DNA of 64,000 nucleotides from NCBI RefSeq assembly GCF_000346465.2, contig NC_034009.1:1407395-1471394 (forward strand), in the 5' to 3' direction. The notes beneath the pieces were generated by a model. The model saw nothing but the letters and a program-made list of their open reading frames with translations. It was not told the DNA's origin and made no database searches. Position 1 is the first letter of the stretch, and each line of letters opens with the position of its first letter. The translations under genes were made by a program, and so were the position numbers. The stretch comes from Prunus persica (Eukaryota; Streptophyta; Magnoliopsida; Rosales; Rosaceae). Below, piece by piece: positions 12,573-22,107 of this stretch.

Positions 12573-13072
12573 GTCGTGTTTTTTTTTTTTTTTATAGTTG
12601 TTCATCTTATAAATGAATTTATACGATGAATCCAAGGGGGGAGAAAAGTTCACCAAGGCAAAAGTACATTTTTCATGGTACACGTAGAAGAGGTTAACTA
12701 GAATAATGACATCATGCATGTGAAAGAAACTTCCCTATCTCCGTTTCATTGTCTCATTCTTTCTATTATTTTCCTCATGTCATCTATCGGAGGAAGAATG
12801 AGATAGAGAAAGAGAGGGGCAATGAAGTGTTTCTCTATGCTTAGGCCGGCCAGAAAGTAACAACCAAAGTAGTGTTTGCATAGACATTCTAAGAAGTCTC
12901 CTCTTTCACTTTCTTAGATTATGTGCCCACCAAGTCCCTGACGTGCCCAAATTGACTTGAATTAATGCCTTCGGTTTTCCTTTCAGAGTTTATAGTTGAG
13001 GAAGATGATTATGTGCTCAAAAAGATGATATAGCTCTTCTTGTTTTTGTCACAATAGAAGTAAACAAAAAAG
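12573..13072. other. Upstream region of RING gene
   Basis: No gene seen. The stretch contains a loose inverted repeat around 12725-12830 (ATCTC, TCATTCTTTC and complements). It should include the promoter and 5' UTR of the RING-H2 gene. Confidence 0.5.
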
Positions 13073-13661
13073 ATGGCTGGGCTTGGAAGGTTTCCTGGGG
13101 TAGATCTGCCTCCAAGAAGAAGAAAACCAACCCACCGTCAAGAAAGTTATGCCAAGTATAGAGAAGCACCACCGCTGAGGGAATGGCTGGAGCCATCCGT
13201 GAACCAAGTGACCTCCATGGATTTGGATGAAGCAACTCACAAAGCTCGCAGGAGGCTAGAGAAGAGGCTTGGCTATTGCAGACCCTCCTCAAGGTTCTGC
13301 CTCTTCGCTTTGTTTTTCTCCTTACTCAGCTAGTCTCTTATATATATATATATATATATATTTACCAATTTTTTTAAAATTCTTCTTATTATTGAACATG
13401 TACCCAATTGATCAAATTAGTAGAAAAGATGCTGCAATGGGTTCAAATTCAAAAGGATTGGGCAGGTCATGGGGCTTCTTCTCTGTGATCAGCAGAAATG
13501 TACGAGCAGAGAGAGATGTTTGTGCTATTTGCTTAGAAAGTTTTGAGGCAGGAGAGCAGGCCATGGACCTCAGTTGTGCCCATAAGTTCCACTCCAATTG
13601 TCTTCTGCCATGGCTTCATGCCCATCCAGATTGCCCTTATTGTAGGACCCCTGTTTCTTAA
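13073..13661 (+). CDS. RING-H2 E3 ubiquitin ligase, small
   Basis: RING-H2 proteins transfer ubiquitin from an E2 enzyme to target proteins. There are two exons, 13073-13293 and 13424-13661, giving 152 aa. The intron is GT-AG, holds a (TA)n tract, and splits an arginine codon. The N-terminal part starts MAGLGRFPGVDLPPRRRKP and is basic. The RING occupies residues 107-147, with ligands C107, C110, C125, H127, H130, C133, C144 and C147, a complete C-x2-C-x14-C-x-H-x2-H-x2-C-x10-C-x2-C pattern. The tryptophan W137 that contacts E2 enzymes is present. There is no membrane segment, so it is probably soluble. The N-terminal style resembles plant proteins annotated RHY1A-like, but that link is from memory and tentative. 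Confidence 0.88.
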
Positions 13662-13912
13662 TATTCAATCAAGCAGAAACAGCCATCCAGTTCCAGATTC
13701 CAGAGCTACCTGCAGGGCATGGCTGCATCATGCACGCCCATTTTGTAAAGATGGTTTCACATGCTTGGTTGTATCAGCAATCTTGTTTCATGTGTTAAAT
13801 AATGTGCAGTACTTACTTGTAAGATTTATAGTTTGCTGAAAGATGTTATTTTTCCAGGATTATTGCCCATTTTGCCTTAGACATAATAATAATTTTAAAA
13901 AAAAATAGATAG

Positions 13913-14460
13913 GTACAGCCGTACGTCTATACTATTTTTTTAAAAAAATAAAGAAATGTATAGCCGGGCGGCTATGCTATTTCTTTTATATATAAAACTA
14001 GAAAAACCGTGTATAGCCGTTCGGCTATACTATTTCTTTAAAAAATTTTAAAAACATAGTATAGCCGCTCGGCTATACTATTTCTTTTTTAAAAAAAATA
14101 GAAAACTGCGTATAGCCGCACGGCTATACTAGTTCCTTTTTTTAAAAAAAAAACAGCGTATAGCCGGTCGGCTGTACTATTTCTTTTAAAAACTAAAAAC
14201 CCGAGTGTGCCCACGCGGCTATACTATTTCTAAAGGCTCTAACCACATCTGGTTTTTTTTTTTAAATAAATAATATAGCCGCGCGGCCATACTGTTTTAA
14301 AAAAACCATGGTATGGCCGCGGGGCGATACTATTTAAATATGTAATGGTATAGCTGGGCAGCTATACTAATTAATTAAAAATAATAAGAAAAAATGACCC
14401 TCCTAGTTGCATTAGTTTATACTTTATAGATATTAATTTGGTATAGCCGCGCGGCGATAC
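13913..14460 (+). repeat. Dyad array A, 11 copies
   Basis: Copies of GTATAGCCG-NN-CGGCTATAC begin at 13913, 13958, 14011, 14059, 14110, 14158, 14205, 14273, 14311, 14348 and 14441. The first seven are spaced 45-53 bp and usually followed by TATTTC and an A/T run. Centres in order are TA, GG, TT, CT, CA, GT, CG, CG, CG, GG and CG. The copies at 14011, 14059 and 14110 have perfect arms. The copy at 14348 has CTG/CAG instead of CCG/CGG, a matched change in both arms. Confidence 0.93.
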
Positions 14461-14535
14461 AAATACGTACATGTTTTATTCGGCCAAATTTTAACAAATT
14501 ACAACTTAAAAGTTCGGCCACTATATAATATTTCA
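14395..14535 (+). repeat. Direct repeat, left copy (array A flank)
   Basis: The block CTAGTTGCATTAGTTTATAC, then TTTATAGATATTAATTTGGT, one dyad, and ACAAATTACAAC...AAAAGTTCGGC ends array A. It recurs in the same orientation at about 16175-16320, after array B, with scattered differences. The FRS fragment lies between the two copies. Confidence 0.85.
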
Positions 14536-14564
14536 AGCTATATATTTCTAAAATAAATTCTTTA

Positions 14565-15349
14565 ATGCATTTTATACTACGGTTTAATAGGGCGCTTGCC
14601 CAACAACATCATGAAGAGAAGCCTATGTTGAAATCTCCATTGATAATGGAGAAGCAAATGGCTGCCATTTATACTTATAAAATTTTCTACAAGTTCCAAA
14701 AAGAGTTGTGGAAATGTTTGGCATACGTACTTCAACTTGCAAGAGAGGATGACAATTTATGCTTTTATAAGGTAATGGAGAGGGAAATGGATGGTAAGCT
14801 TTAAGTTGAAGGTGCGAGAAGTCATGGTTGACAAAGTTGCAGACTATGCTTCATGTACATGTAAGAGATTTGAATTTGAAGGAATCTTATGCAGGCATGT
14901 GTTGGCATACATGAAAATGAAACAAATTGAGTATTTGTCAAATAAATATACGTTAAAGAGGTGGACAAGCCGGAAAATCAGACATAGTTGTGGAAGAGGG
15001 TGGAAGGGAAATAACTGAATGTGGTGATAATTCATTATTATTGAGGCAAACAAGATTGTCTAAACTTGCTTTTGAGCTTATTGATGGTGCCTTGGTATCT
15101 CAAGAGACAAGTAAAGTTCTACTAGAAAGTTTTGAAAGTAAGCGAGAAAAGATAAATTTTGTGGTGCGTAGTACTAGTAACAATATATGTGGAGGCAATA
15201 ATGAAAATAAAACTAGTAGTTATCTTTCACCACATTTGAATGACCCTCTTCAAGTAAGGGCGAAGGGCTGTGGTAAACGATTGAAGAGAAGAAAAGAGAA
15301 AGCAATGAACAAGAGTAGACGTCATTGCCATGGGTGTGGACAAACATGA
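14565..15349 (+). pseudogene. FAR1-related (FRS/MULE) C-terminal fragment
   Basis: FRS proteins are domesticated Mutator transposases that act as transcription factors. Three frames in a row match the C-terminal part of that family. Frame 1 (14565-14804) has FNRALAQQHHEE and PLIMEKQMAAIYTYKIF. Frame 2 (14791-15018) has the SWIM zinc finger, CTCKRFEFEGILCRHVLAYM, followed by LKRWT. Frame 3 (14990-15349) has KGCGKRLKRRKEKAMNKSRR and a CHGCGQ knuckle. Two frameshifts separate them, and the FAR1 DNA-binding and DDE catalytic parts are missing: array A replaces them. It is broken and probably not translated as one protein. It could be a decayed transposon transposase rather than a former host gene. 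Confidence 0.85.
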
Positions 15350-15917
15350 CACGACAGAATAACTTGTACAACTCACATTAATCAGTAAGAAAGTAAGTTG
15401 AATTTTTTATTTCGATTTATTCGATTATTTTATCTTAAATATATAATTTCTTATTTCTTATGCCGGTCCTCTTAGTGCAACGATGCAGAAAATATTTCAC
15501 CCAATATCAATAATGGTTCTGTGAAGTAATAGTCGATGCCTGTGGAAATTGAACTTTGAATGTAGTTGTGGCTGGATTAGTTCATTATTGTTCAAGCTAT
15601 AATTTTGTATGAAGCTGAACCCACAACATCAAGTACATACGAAGACCAAGTAAAAGCCAAACCCAAATCAAAGAGGATGTCCCTGTAAAAAGAAATAGAA
15701 AATCGATGTAGACAAGAAGGGAAATGACGTATTGCATATACAGAGTCACAAATAGCAATTGATGAAAGCATCGGATGAGAGCGTAGGGAAGAGATGGTGT
15801 TGTGATGGAAGAAAGAAACAGAGGTTAGTGGATTGGAGGTGTAAGCGTGGGAAATTTTGGCTCTGATGAAAATACTGAAAAGCTTTGTACTGGAGAAAGT
15901 CTTTATATATATAACGC
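15350..15917. other. Spacer between FRS remnant and array B
   Basis: No gene seen. It directly follows the FRS-like stop and may be 3' untranslated sequence of the same former gene or transposon. Confidence 0.45.
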
Positions 15918-16241
15918 GTATAGCCGTGTGGCTATACTATTTAAAATATAAAATATAAAAAAATAGTATAGCAGAGTGCCTATACTATTTCTTTATAAAA
16001 ATTTAAAAAAATTAAAAACCAAGTATAGACGCGCGGCAGTACTATTTCTTTTAAAAAAAACTATTTCTTAAAAAAAGGAGTATAGCCGCGCGGCTATACT
16101 ATTTTTTATTTAATAAAACCGTCATATAGCCTCGAGGCTATACTATTTAAATACATTAAATAATAATAATATAAAATACCCTTCTAGTTGCATTAGTTTA
16201 TACTTTATAGATATTAATTTGGTATAGATGCGCGGCTATAC
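15918..16241 (+). repeat. Dyad array B, 6 copies
   Basis: Copies begin at 15918, 15966, 16023, 16080, 16124 and 16222. Centres are TG, AG, CG, CG, CG and CG. The copy at 16080 has perfect arms. The copy at 16124 has CCT/AGG instead of CCG/CGG, again changed on both sides. The array ends in the direct repeat shared with array A. Confidence 0.92.
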
Positions 16242-16320
16242 GAATAAAATATGTACTTGTTTAATTCGAAATTTTTTTGACAAATTACAACTCAAAAGTT
16301 CGGCTCTTATATAATATTTT
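16175..16320 (+). repeat. Direct repeat, right copy (array B flank)
   Basis: Second copy of the block found at 14395-14535, same orientation, ending AAAAGTTCGGC and an AT-rich TATAATATTT. Confidence 0.85.
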
Positions 16321-16749
16321 AATATAATTTACAATAATATGTGAGATTTATGTGTATAATACGTGAATTTTGTGTGTGTTATTGAAAATTTTGTAAAAAA
16401 TATGTTTATTGATCATGAAAAATACGTATGTACATGTTCAATACGAGCATTATATGTTTGCTTCTTAAAAAACATGAATTTTACCAAGTCTTTAAGATGT
16501 ATACAAAACACGGATGTATTATTGAAAAATAGGTATGTACGTGTATAATAGAGTATTAAACGTGAAAGTGATAAATTCTTTATACGTGCAATAACTCTGG
16601 AAAAGTGAAAAATCAAAAGGGGACAATACAGACTCAGGTAATGGCCTAATAATAATGGATAATACTATAAACTACTCTAATCGATGAACAAAAATTGGGG
16701 AAACAATATAAAAGAAAAAGAGGATCCTAGTATATGTATAGAATAAAGA
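16321..16749. other. Spacer between arrays B and C
   Basis: AT-rich, with no gene and no further dyads. Confidence 0.5.
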
Positions 16750-16968
16750 GTATAGTTGCTCGGCGATACTATTCATTAAAAAAATTAAAATAAAGAGACA
16801 AGTAAAGCCGTTCGGCTATACTATTTCTTCTTTAAAAATTTTAAAAAGGGTATAGCCGAGCGGCTGTACTATTTCTATTAAAAAACTATGAAACCACGTA
16901 TAGCCGCTCGGCTATACTATATCTTTTTAAAAAATTAAGGGAAACCGAGTATAGCCGCGCGGCTATAT
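16750..16968 (+). repeat. Dyad array C, 5 copies
   Basis: Copies begin at 16750, 16802, 16850, 16898 and 16949, spaced 48-52 bp. Centres are CT, TT, AG, CT and CG. The copy at 16898 has perfect arms. Most are followed by TATTTC or TATTT, the same polarity as arrays A and B. Confidence 0.92.
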
Positions 16969-17594
16969 TATTTATTTATTATCCCCAAACCCTAAAAAGA
17001 TAAGTGATAAATTTATTTTTAATTAAAATAAATAATATAATATAATATAACAATTAACTTATTTTCGATTTCTTTCCTCTAATATAGTTGCTGTATTAAG
17101 GATTGAACGGATAATCAATTGTAAATCTGCTATTCCAAAAGAAAATGTGTTTTCTTTGTGGTAAATACCAAATTGAAATGTTGCACCTCACTGGCTTTTA
17201 AGTTTTAACTTGGGCGAAGATACACTAATAATAGCAAGGTTGTTTTTGGTTTTGATTACTTTCGCACTGGACTTTCCTTCAAGTTCAATAAAAATCATAC
17301 ATTTTTGTACCTTGGATATGACTTGATTACAATTGAATTTGCCTAAATGGGATTATAGTATTATAGGGTCAGATTCTTTCTTTTCTTGTATATGGCATTC
17401 AATTTAATTTCATGCCCATCTCTTGCTTTCAAAATAAAAATTGCAAGTTGCATGGGATACCTTAATACCACAATAATGATCAACATTCAACCAGTTTGTT
17501 AGGCTACATTTTATTTTGTATCAATAGAGGTCTCTAATTACTGGACTAACATTAAGAAAATATTCAATGTGTGTATATGAGTTCATTATTTTAT
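16969..17594. other. Intergenic, no gene seen
   Basis: AT-rich sequence with no frame of family character and no repeat noticed. Confidence 0.5.
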
Positions 17595-17880
17595 AAATAA
17601 ATTGGAGATTCGGGGCGGGTTTGGAAGACTCTTCCTCAACGGGGATGGGGATGGAAATTCCCCGAAATTTCTTATCGAGGATGGGGGCGGGGAAGGGGAT
17701 GGAGATGGGGATGGGGTTGCCACATCCGGCCCCTAGCAGGCCCGTTGCCATCCCTAATTTGGGGTGGCTTTGGGAGGCATTCCCCGAAAATTCTAATCGG
17801 GGATGGGGGCGGGAACGGGAATGATATTATCATACCCGGTCCCGAACCGACCTGTTATCGTCCCTAGAGAGACCCAACGG
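17595..17880 (+). repeat. G-rich interspersed repeat
   Basis: The stretch alternates GGGGATGGGG-type runs with CCCCGAA blocks. It contains a direct repeat of about 35 bp, starting ATTCCCCGAAATTTCTTATC near 17656 and ATTCCCCGAAAATTCTAATC near 17780. Such G-rich units are common in plant transposon families, but I could not define the ends. Runs of four or five G at 17683-17716 fit a G-quadruplex pattern. Confidence 0.6.
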
Positions 17881-19232
17881 TAAAATCAAAATTTACAACG
17901 ATATAAAGACCGGGCCCCATTAAACAAGACCAACCCAAATTAACTTTCTTTCTACGCCTATAATGGGCTTGGAGGCCCAAGAAAATACAGAAGGGCATCA
18001 GACGAACATTGGGCTTGAATTTCGACTGGCCATACTTGCATATTTTATCAAGTATGCGTTAATATGCTCAGTTGTTCATAAATGATTATACTATGTTCCC
18101 TCACAAAAGAAAATACAGTTTTGTGAAAAATAAAGCTCCATAAACATAACATACACCATTTCATTAAAACGAAAACATAAACAACTTCAATGGCGAACTA
18201 GTTCTTTATTAACATACCACTCCTGCACTCATCTAATAACAAATTATCATAGGTAAGTAAGTGATAGAATACTGAAAGAGAGGAAGGGTTAAACTTTTCT
18301 TTTTTATAATAACTAAATGGGGTTAAAACCTTTTTTTTTTTTAGTAGAAAAAATTAATAGCCTAAGCGATCTCTAGGTCTCTAAAAGGCTAAGTATTTTC
18401 TAAGGTAAATATATTATATCGTCAAAGTTGACTTGAAAAACTAAAATATATATGCAAGTAGTTATTTTTTTAGCCAATGTAGTATATCACACTCATCGAA
18501 AATATGTGAGGGACATGTAGTTTTTCTTTTTGAACCGATATAGTGTCAAGCTCACATAATAATTTGTGCGTGGGTATATCTAGACATTGTAGTCCACTAG
18601 CAACAGTGTTTGATAGCATGTTTGAAGGTAAAACCACATCCTAAACCTAATTATATGAAAACTATACCATTCAGTTAGGTGTTCAAATTTCTTTGTATTA
18701 GTTGAAGGAGTTGAAGAGATCACAATTCATAGAATCATCATCACCACTATTTGGCTTCCACCGAATGCTTCTGCTTCTGCTTCTGCTTCTGCGGTTAGAC
18801 AAGTTTGGATGGTACACGCTAAGAAATTCGGTGGTCCGTGACCCATTGAGCATTGCCAAACCTATGAGTAGCATATAGCTCGTTAATGGCGGGGCGTATA
18901 TTTCAAAGATGATTGTGCATTTCCAACGGCCCTTCCCTTCCCTCATCACGTTTGAAATTTCCAACGGCTTTAAACTTTCATTGCCAACTGCCAGTTAGGT
19001 CGGCTATTGCTTAAACTTCAAGTATAATTCATTTTTCTTCTAAATTTTGCTTTTTCGAAGTAAAGCTTAACATTTCTTCAAAGTTGAGAAAGGCTAAAGC
19101 CAAGTGGAGCAGAGGAAGTTAATATTTCATGTTATTCAAGACTCATCTGATTGAATTGTGACTTGTGTTAAAGAAAATTGATCAAGGTAGTGTGCTAGCA
19201 ACTTGCACTCGAATTATTTCCCTTGCCGTATA
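17881..19232. other. Intergenic, no gene seen
   Basis: No supportable gene. A (GCTTCT)n tract at about 18769-18793 makes a serine/arginine-rich minus-strand frame at 18698-18964 that I do not accept as a gene. Confidence 0.5.
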
Positions 19233-19514
19233 TCTATATATATAAAACAAAAGGCAGAGAATGGTGAAACATTTAAAATACCAGAAAATGCCCTTAGTTA
19301 ATGCAAACATATTGAAATTATTAATTAAATGAGGATAATATGGTAAATTCATAATTTTTCGTATTAAAAAAATTAAAATTAAAAGAAAATTCAGATAATG
19401 GATCCTATTTTTATGGAACACAAATATCCATTATCTTTTTTACTTCTAAAATAAATTTAAATTTTTTTTTAAAAAAATCTCTCGCATGCGCGGAAGCGCG
19501 TGCAGAAAGGCTAG
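19233..19514 (+). mobile_element. Short non-autonomous Helitron
   Basis: The element starts TCTATATATATAAAAC directly after an A and ends CTAG directly before a T, as expected for Helitron insertion between A and T. Seven bases before CTAG is a hairpin, GCATGCGC (19484-19491), loop GGAA, GCGCGTGC (19496-19503). The total is 282 bp with no coding capacity. Confidence 0.8.
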
Positions 19515-20073
19515 TTATAGAGTAATTTAAGTTATCGTTTTGTAAAAAATAAAAAATAAAAGTTATAATAAACATTTTAATATGAATAGTACATGTGAAT
19601 ATATTGAGAAACCATTTAAGTAAATTTAGGTTTTAACCAAGCAAAATCTTTTTCAAAAAAGACAAAAAAACCTCTTAACTTTCAAACTAAAAACATACAA
19701 ATGTAAAAAATTCTTTAAAAAATTCAAAAATAAATAAGAGCAATTTTGTCCATATAAACTTCTTTTAAAACATTTCTCTCTCCTTTCAAAGTCACCCAAG
19801 AATTTAGTGCAGAGGATTCAAACCCCAACTTCCAACAACCCACACTTTCACATGTAAAGTCTATAAACCTCTTTACATCTCAGCCACGTTGACGCGATAT
19901 CGTATCTTAACTGCTGAAGCTGCCAAATTAAAGACATCTCTTCCTAAATACTTTCAAAGTCTATCAACAAGTCAATTTAATCACCAGCATTTTCCTCACC
20001 GCCCTCCGCTTATCTCTCCTTCCATTTCAGCTTAACCTTGGCTTAGCTTGTTTGCATGTTTCAGACTTGAGAT
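19515..20073. other. Upstream region of EGF-like gene
   Basis: No gene seen. The segment next to 20074 is C/T-rich and probably the promoter-proximal region and 5' UTR. Confidence 0.5.
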
Positions 20074-22107
20074 ATGGCTTCCACCTTTCTCTGTGCTCCG
20101 CTTGCCATCTTGCTTGCTATTCAGTCTGTCTCTGCTGATCCATTGGGCAGCTTACTTGCTCCTATCTTCTCTCCAATCTTGGGTTTGTTTCATTTCACTC
20201 TTCTTATATCATCAGTATTTTTTGGTTTGGGTTTTGTTACTTTATTTATTTCTTTATTGGGTTTTCTTTGATTTTCATAAATTTTTTGGGGATGTTGATT
20301 TCCGATAACAGATGATGTGTGCAAACAAGTAGAATGTGGAAAAGGGACGTGCAAGCCTTCTAGCAACAGCACTTTCCTTTTTGAATGTGAATGTGAACCT
20401 GGGTGGAAGCAGACTTCTTCTAATCACACTGATCACCTCAAGTTTCTCCCTTGCGTGATTCCCCAATGTAAGGCCTCCATCCTTCAATCTCCCAAATGAG
20501 CATTCAAATAGATTATGGATTATATGTTGTTAAAGCAGTCATTTGCTGTTTATAAGTCAAATAAATTTGTTATGGGAGTGTTTGCTTTTCTGTATAGCAC
20601 GTGCAGATGGAGAAAATCTTAGTACTGATAGTTATTGATTTTTTAGTATTAGGAAATCTAGTTTAGATGTAGAGACCAAGAGAGATATGACCTTCCAATT
20701 GTAGGGAAGAAAGAGAGAGCAAGTTACAACATAAAGATTGATAAACCAAAACATAAGTACTTTTTGGGGTACAATGAAGTCAAAGTGTGTCCATGACAGG
20801 AAGCTCAGCCCGAAAATCGTTTATAAAAAATGCCCGTTTAATTCAATTTGGTAGCGCATGTTCTTCACAGACTAACCTTGTCTTGGACTCCAGTCATGTT
20901 GAAATTTTTTTGGCTAGGCTTAATGGAGATAAGCATACGCATGTAAAGATAAGTCAAAGATTGGGATCATAAATTAATTGGTGGATATACATCCTTGGTT
21001 TTAGATATTTACTTCCTTTTGTTATTTGGATACTTTCTTGCTAATATCATGGCTTTGATGATGCTGATGGTTCTGGATGTTTATAGGTAATCTGAATTAC
21101 TCCTGCACCAAAACGCCAGCCCCTGAACCAAGCAAAGCCAATGATTCATCAATCTTTGATCGTATTAACTATTAACCCCTGTACTTTTAAATATATTTAT
21201 CTATTAAACTATCACCAGCCCTACACACTGCATAATGTTGTTTGGTTTTCTTTCCTAGCACACATTCACGCATTTTATAATTTTGGTCTTATAGCTTGCT
21301 TTTGGAGTTATTGTGGACGTGGATCATGCAACAAGACATCAAAATTCACATACAACTGCGAATGTGCAGAAGGTTATTATAATCTTCTAAATGTCACTGC
21401 CCTCCCTTGCTTTGAAGATTGTAAGTGCATATACCTAGAAGCTTTTAAATAATGATGTGCTGATGAATAGTTATGCAACAATTGTATATCAGAAGACATT
21501 GTCTGACTTGAGTTTCATTGCATTCATTAAGGTGCAATCGGGATGGATTGTGCAAACCTTGGGATTTCAGTGTCAAATAAATCTGCTGCTTCAGCACCAC
21601 CATTAGCTGACAATGCAAAGAATCAAGGTGAGGCTAGCAACTCAAGCAAGATAATTCTACATTACTTTTGTTTTTTACTGTCTGATAGTAGTTCCAGCCA
21701 CGGTTCAATACATAAAGCTCAAATTTGGAGATCCAAAAAATTTAGATAAACAATTATCTTATTCAAAACAGCATGTTTGACTCCCTTGTGTTGATGATGT
21801 ACTCTGGAAGATGTTAACAACCCGGCTTTTTAAAATCATTTGATTAAAAAGATTGACCAACAACAGGATGGTTCAGACTTGACTTTGACACTTTAGGAGC
21901 TAATTTACTCATCAATTTTTAGTTGAATGGCCTCCAACAGCTACATCAAATTGAGTATTATAGTTTTTTTACCTTCGTATTGATGATCACGCGTTCACTC
22001 CGTTTTGTCTTCGTGTTTTCTCATTTACAGCTAGCTCAATGGTACAAGTAAACTCTCCTACATTGGTGATCCTGATGCTGTTTGCTGCTATGCTTCATTG
22101 GAAATAG
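20074..22107 (+). CDS. EGF-like, probably GPI-anchored secreted protein
   Basis: Six exons (20074-20182, 20312-20467, 21087-21161, 21295-21420, 21532-21627, 22031-22107) give 212 aa. All introns are GT-AG and all fall in phase 1, so every junction splits a codon after its first base. Residues 1-21 form a signal peptide (LAILLAIQSVSA, then DPLG). Two cysteine-rich EGF-like units follow. The first is CKQVECGKGTCKPS...FECECEPGW, the second CFWSYCGRGSCNKTSKFTYN followed by CECAEGYYN. Several N-glycosylation sequons (NST, NHT, NKT, NVT) fit an extracellular protein. The C-terminus, TLVILMLFAAMLHWK, is hydrophobic and ends the protein, as in GPI-anchor signals. Related plant proteins are often labelled slit- or notch-like. 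The molecular role is not known to me. Confidence 0.85.

Noticed and set aside
13913..16968. CRISPR-like array
   Set aside because: Regular spacing and palindromic repeats recall CRISPR, but the host is a plant nucleus, the spacers are low-complexity A/T, and there are no cas genes.
18698..18964. Minus-strand frame of 88 codons with an RSRSRSRS run
   Set aside because: The RS run is a by-product of a GCTTCT repeat. There is no family character, no splice context, and the rest looks random.
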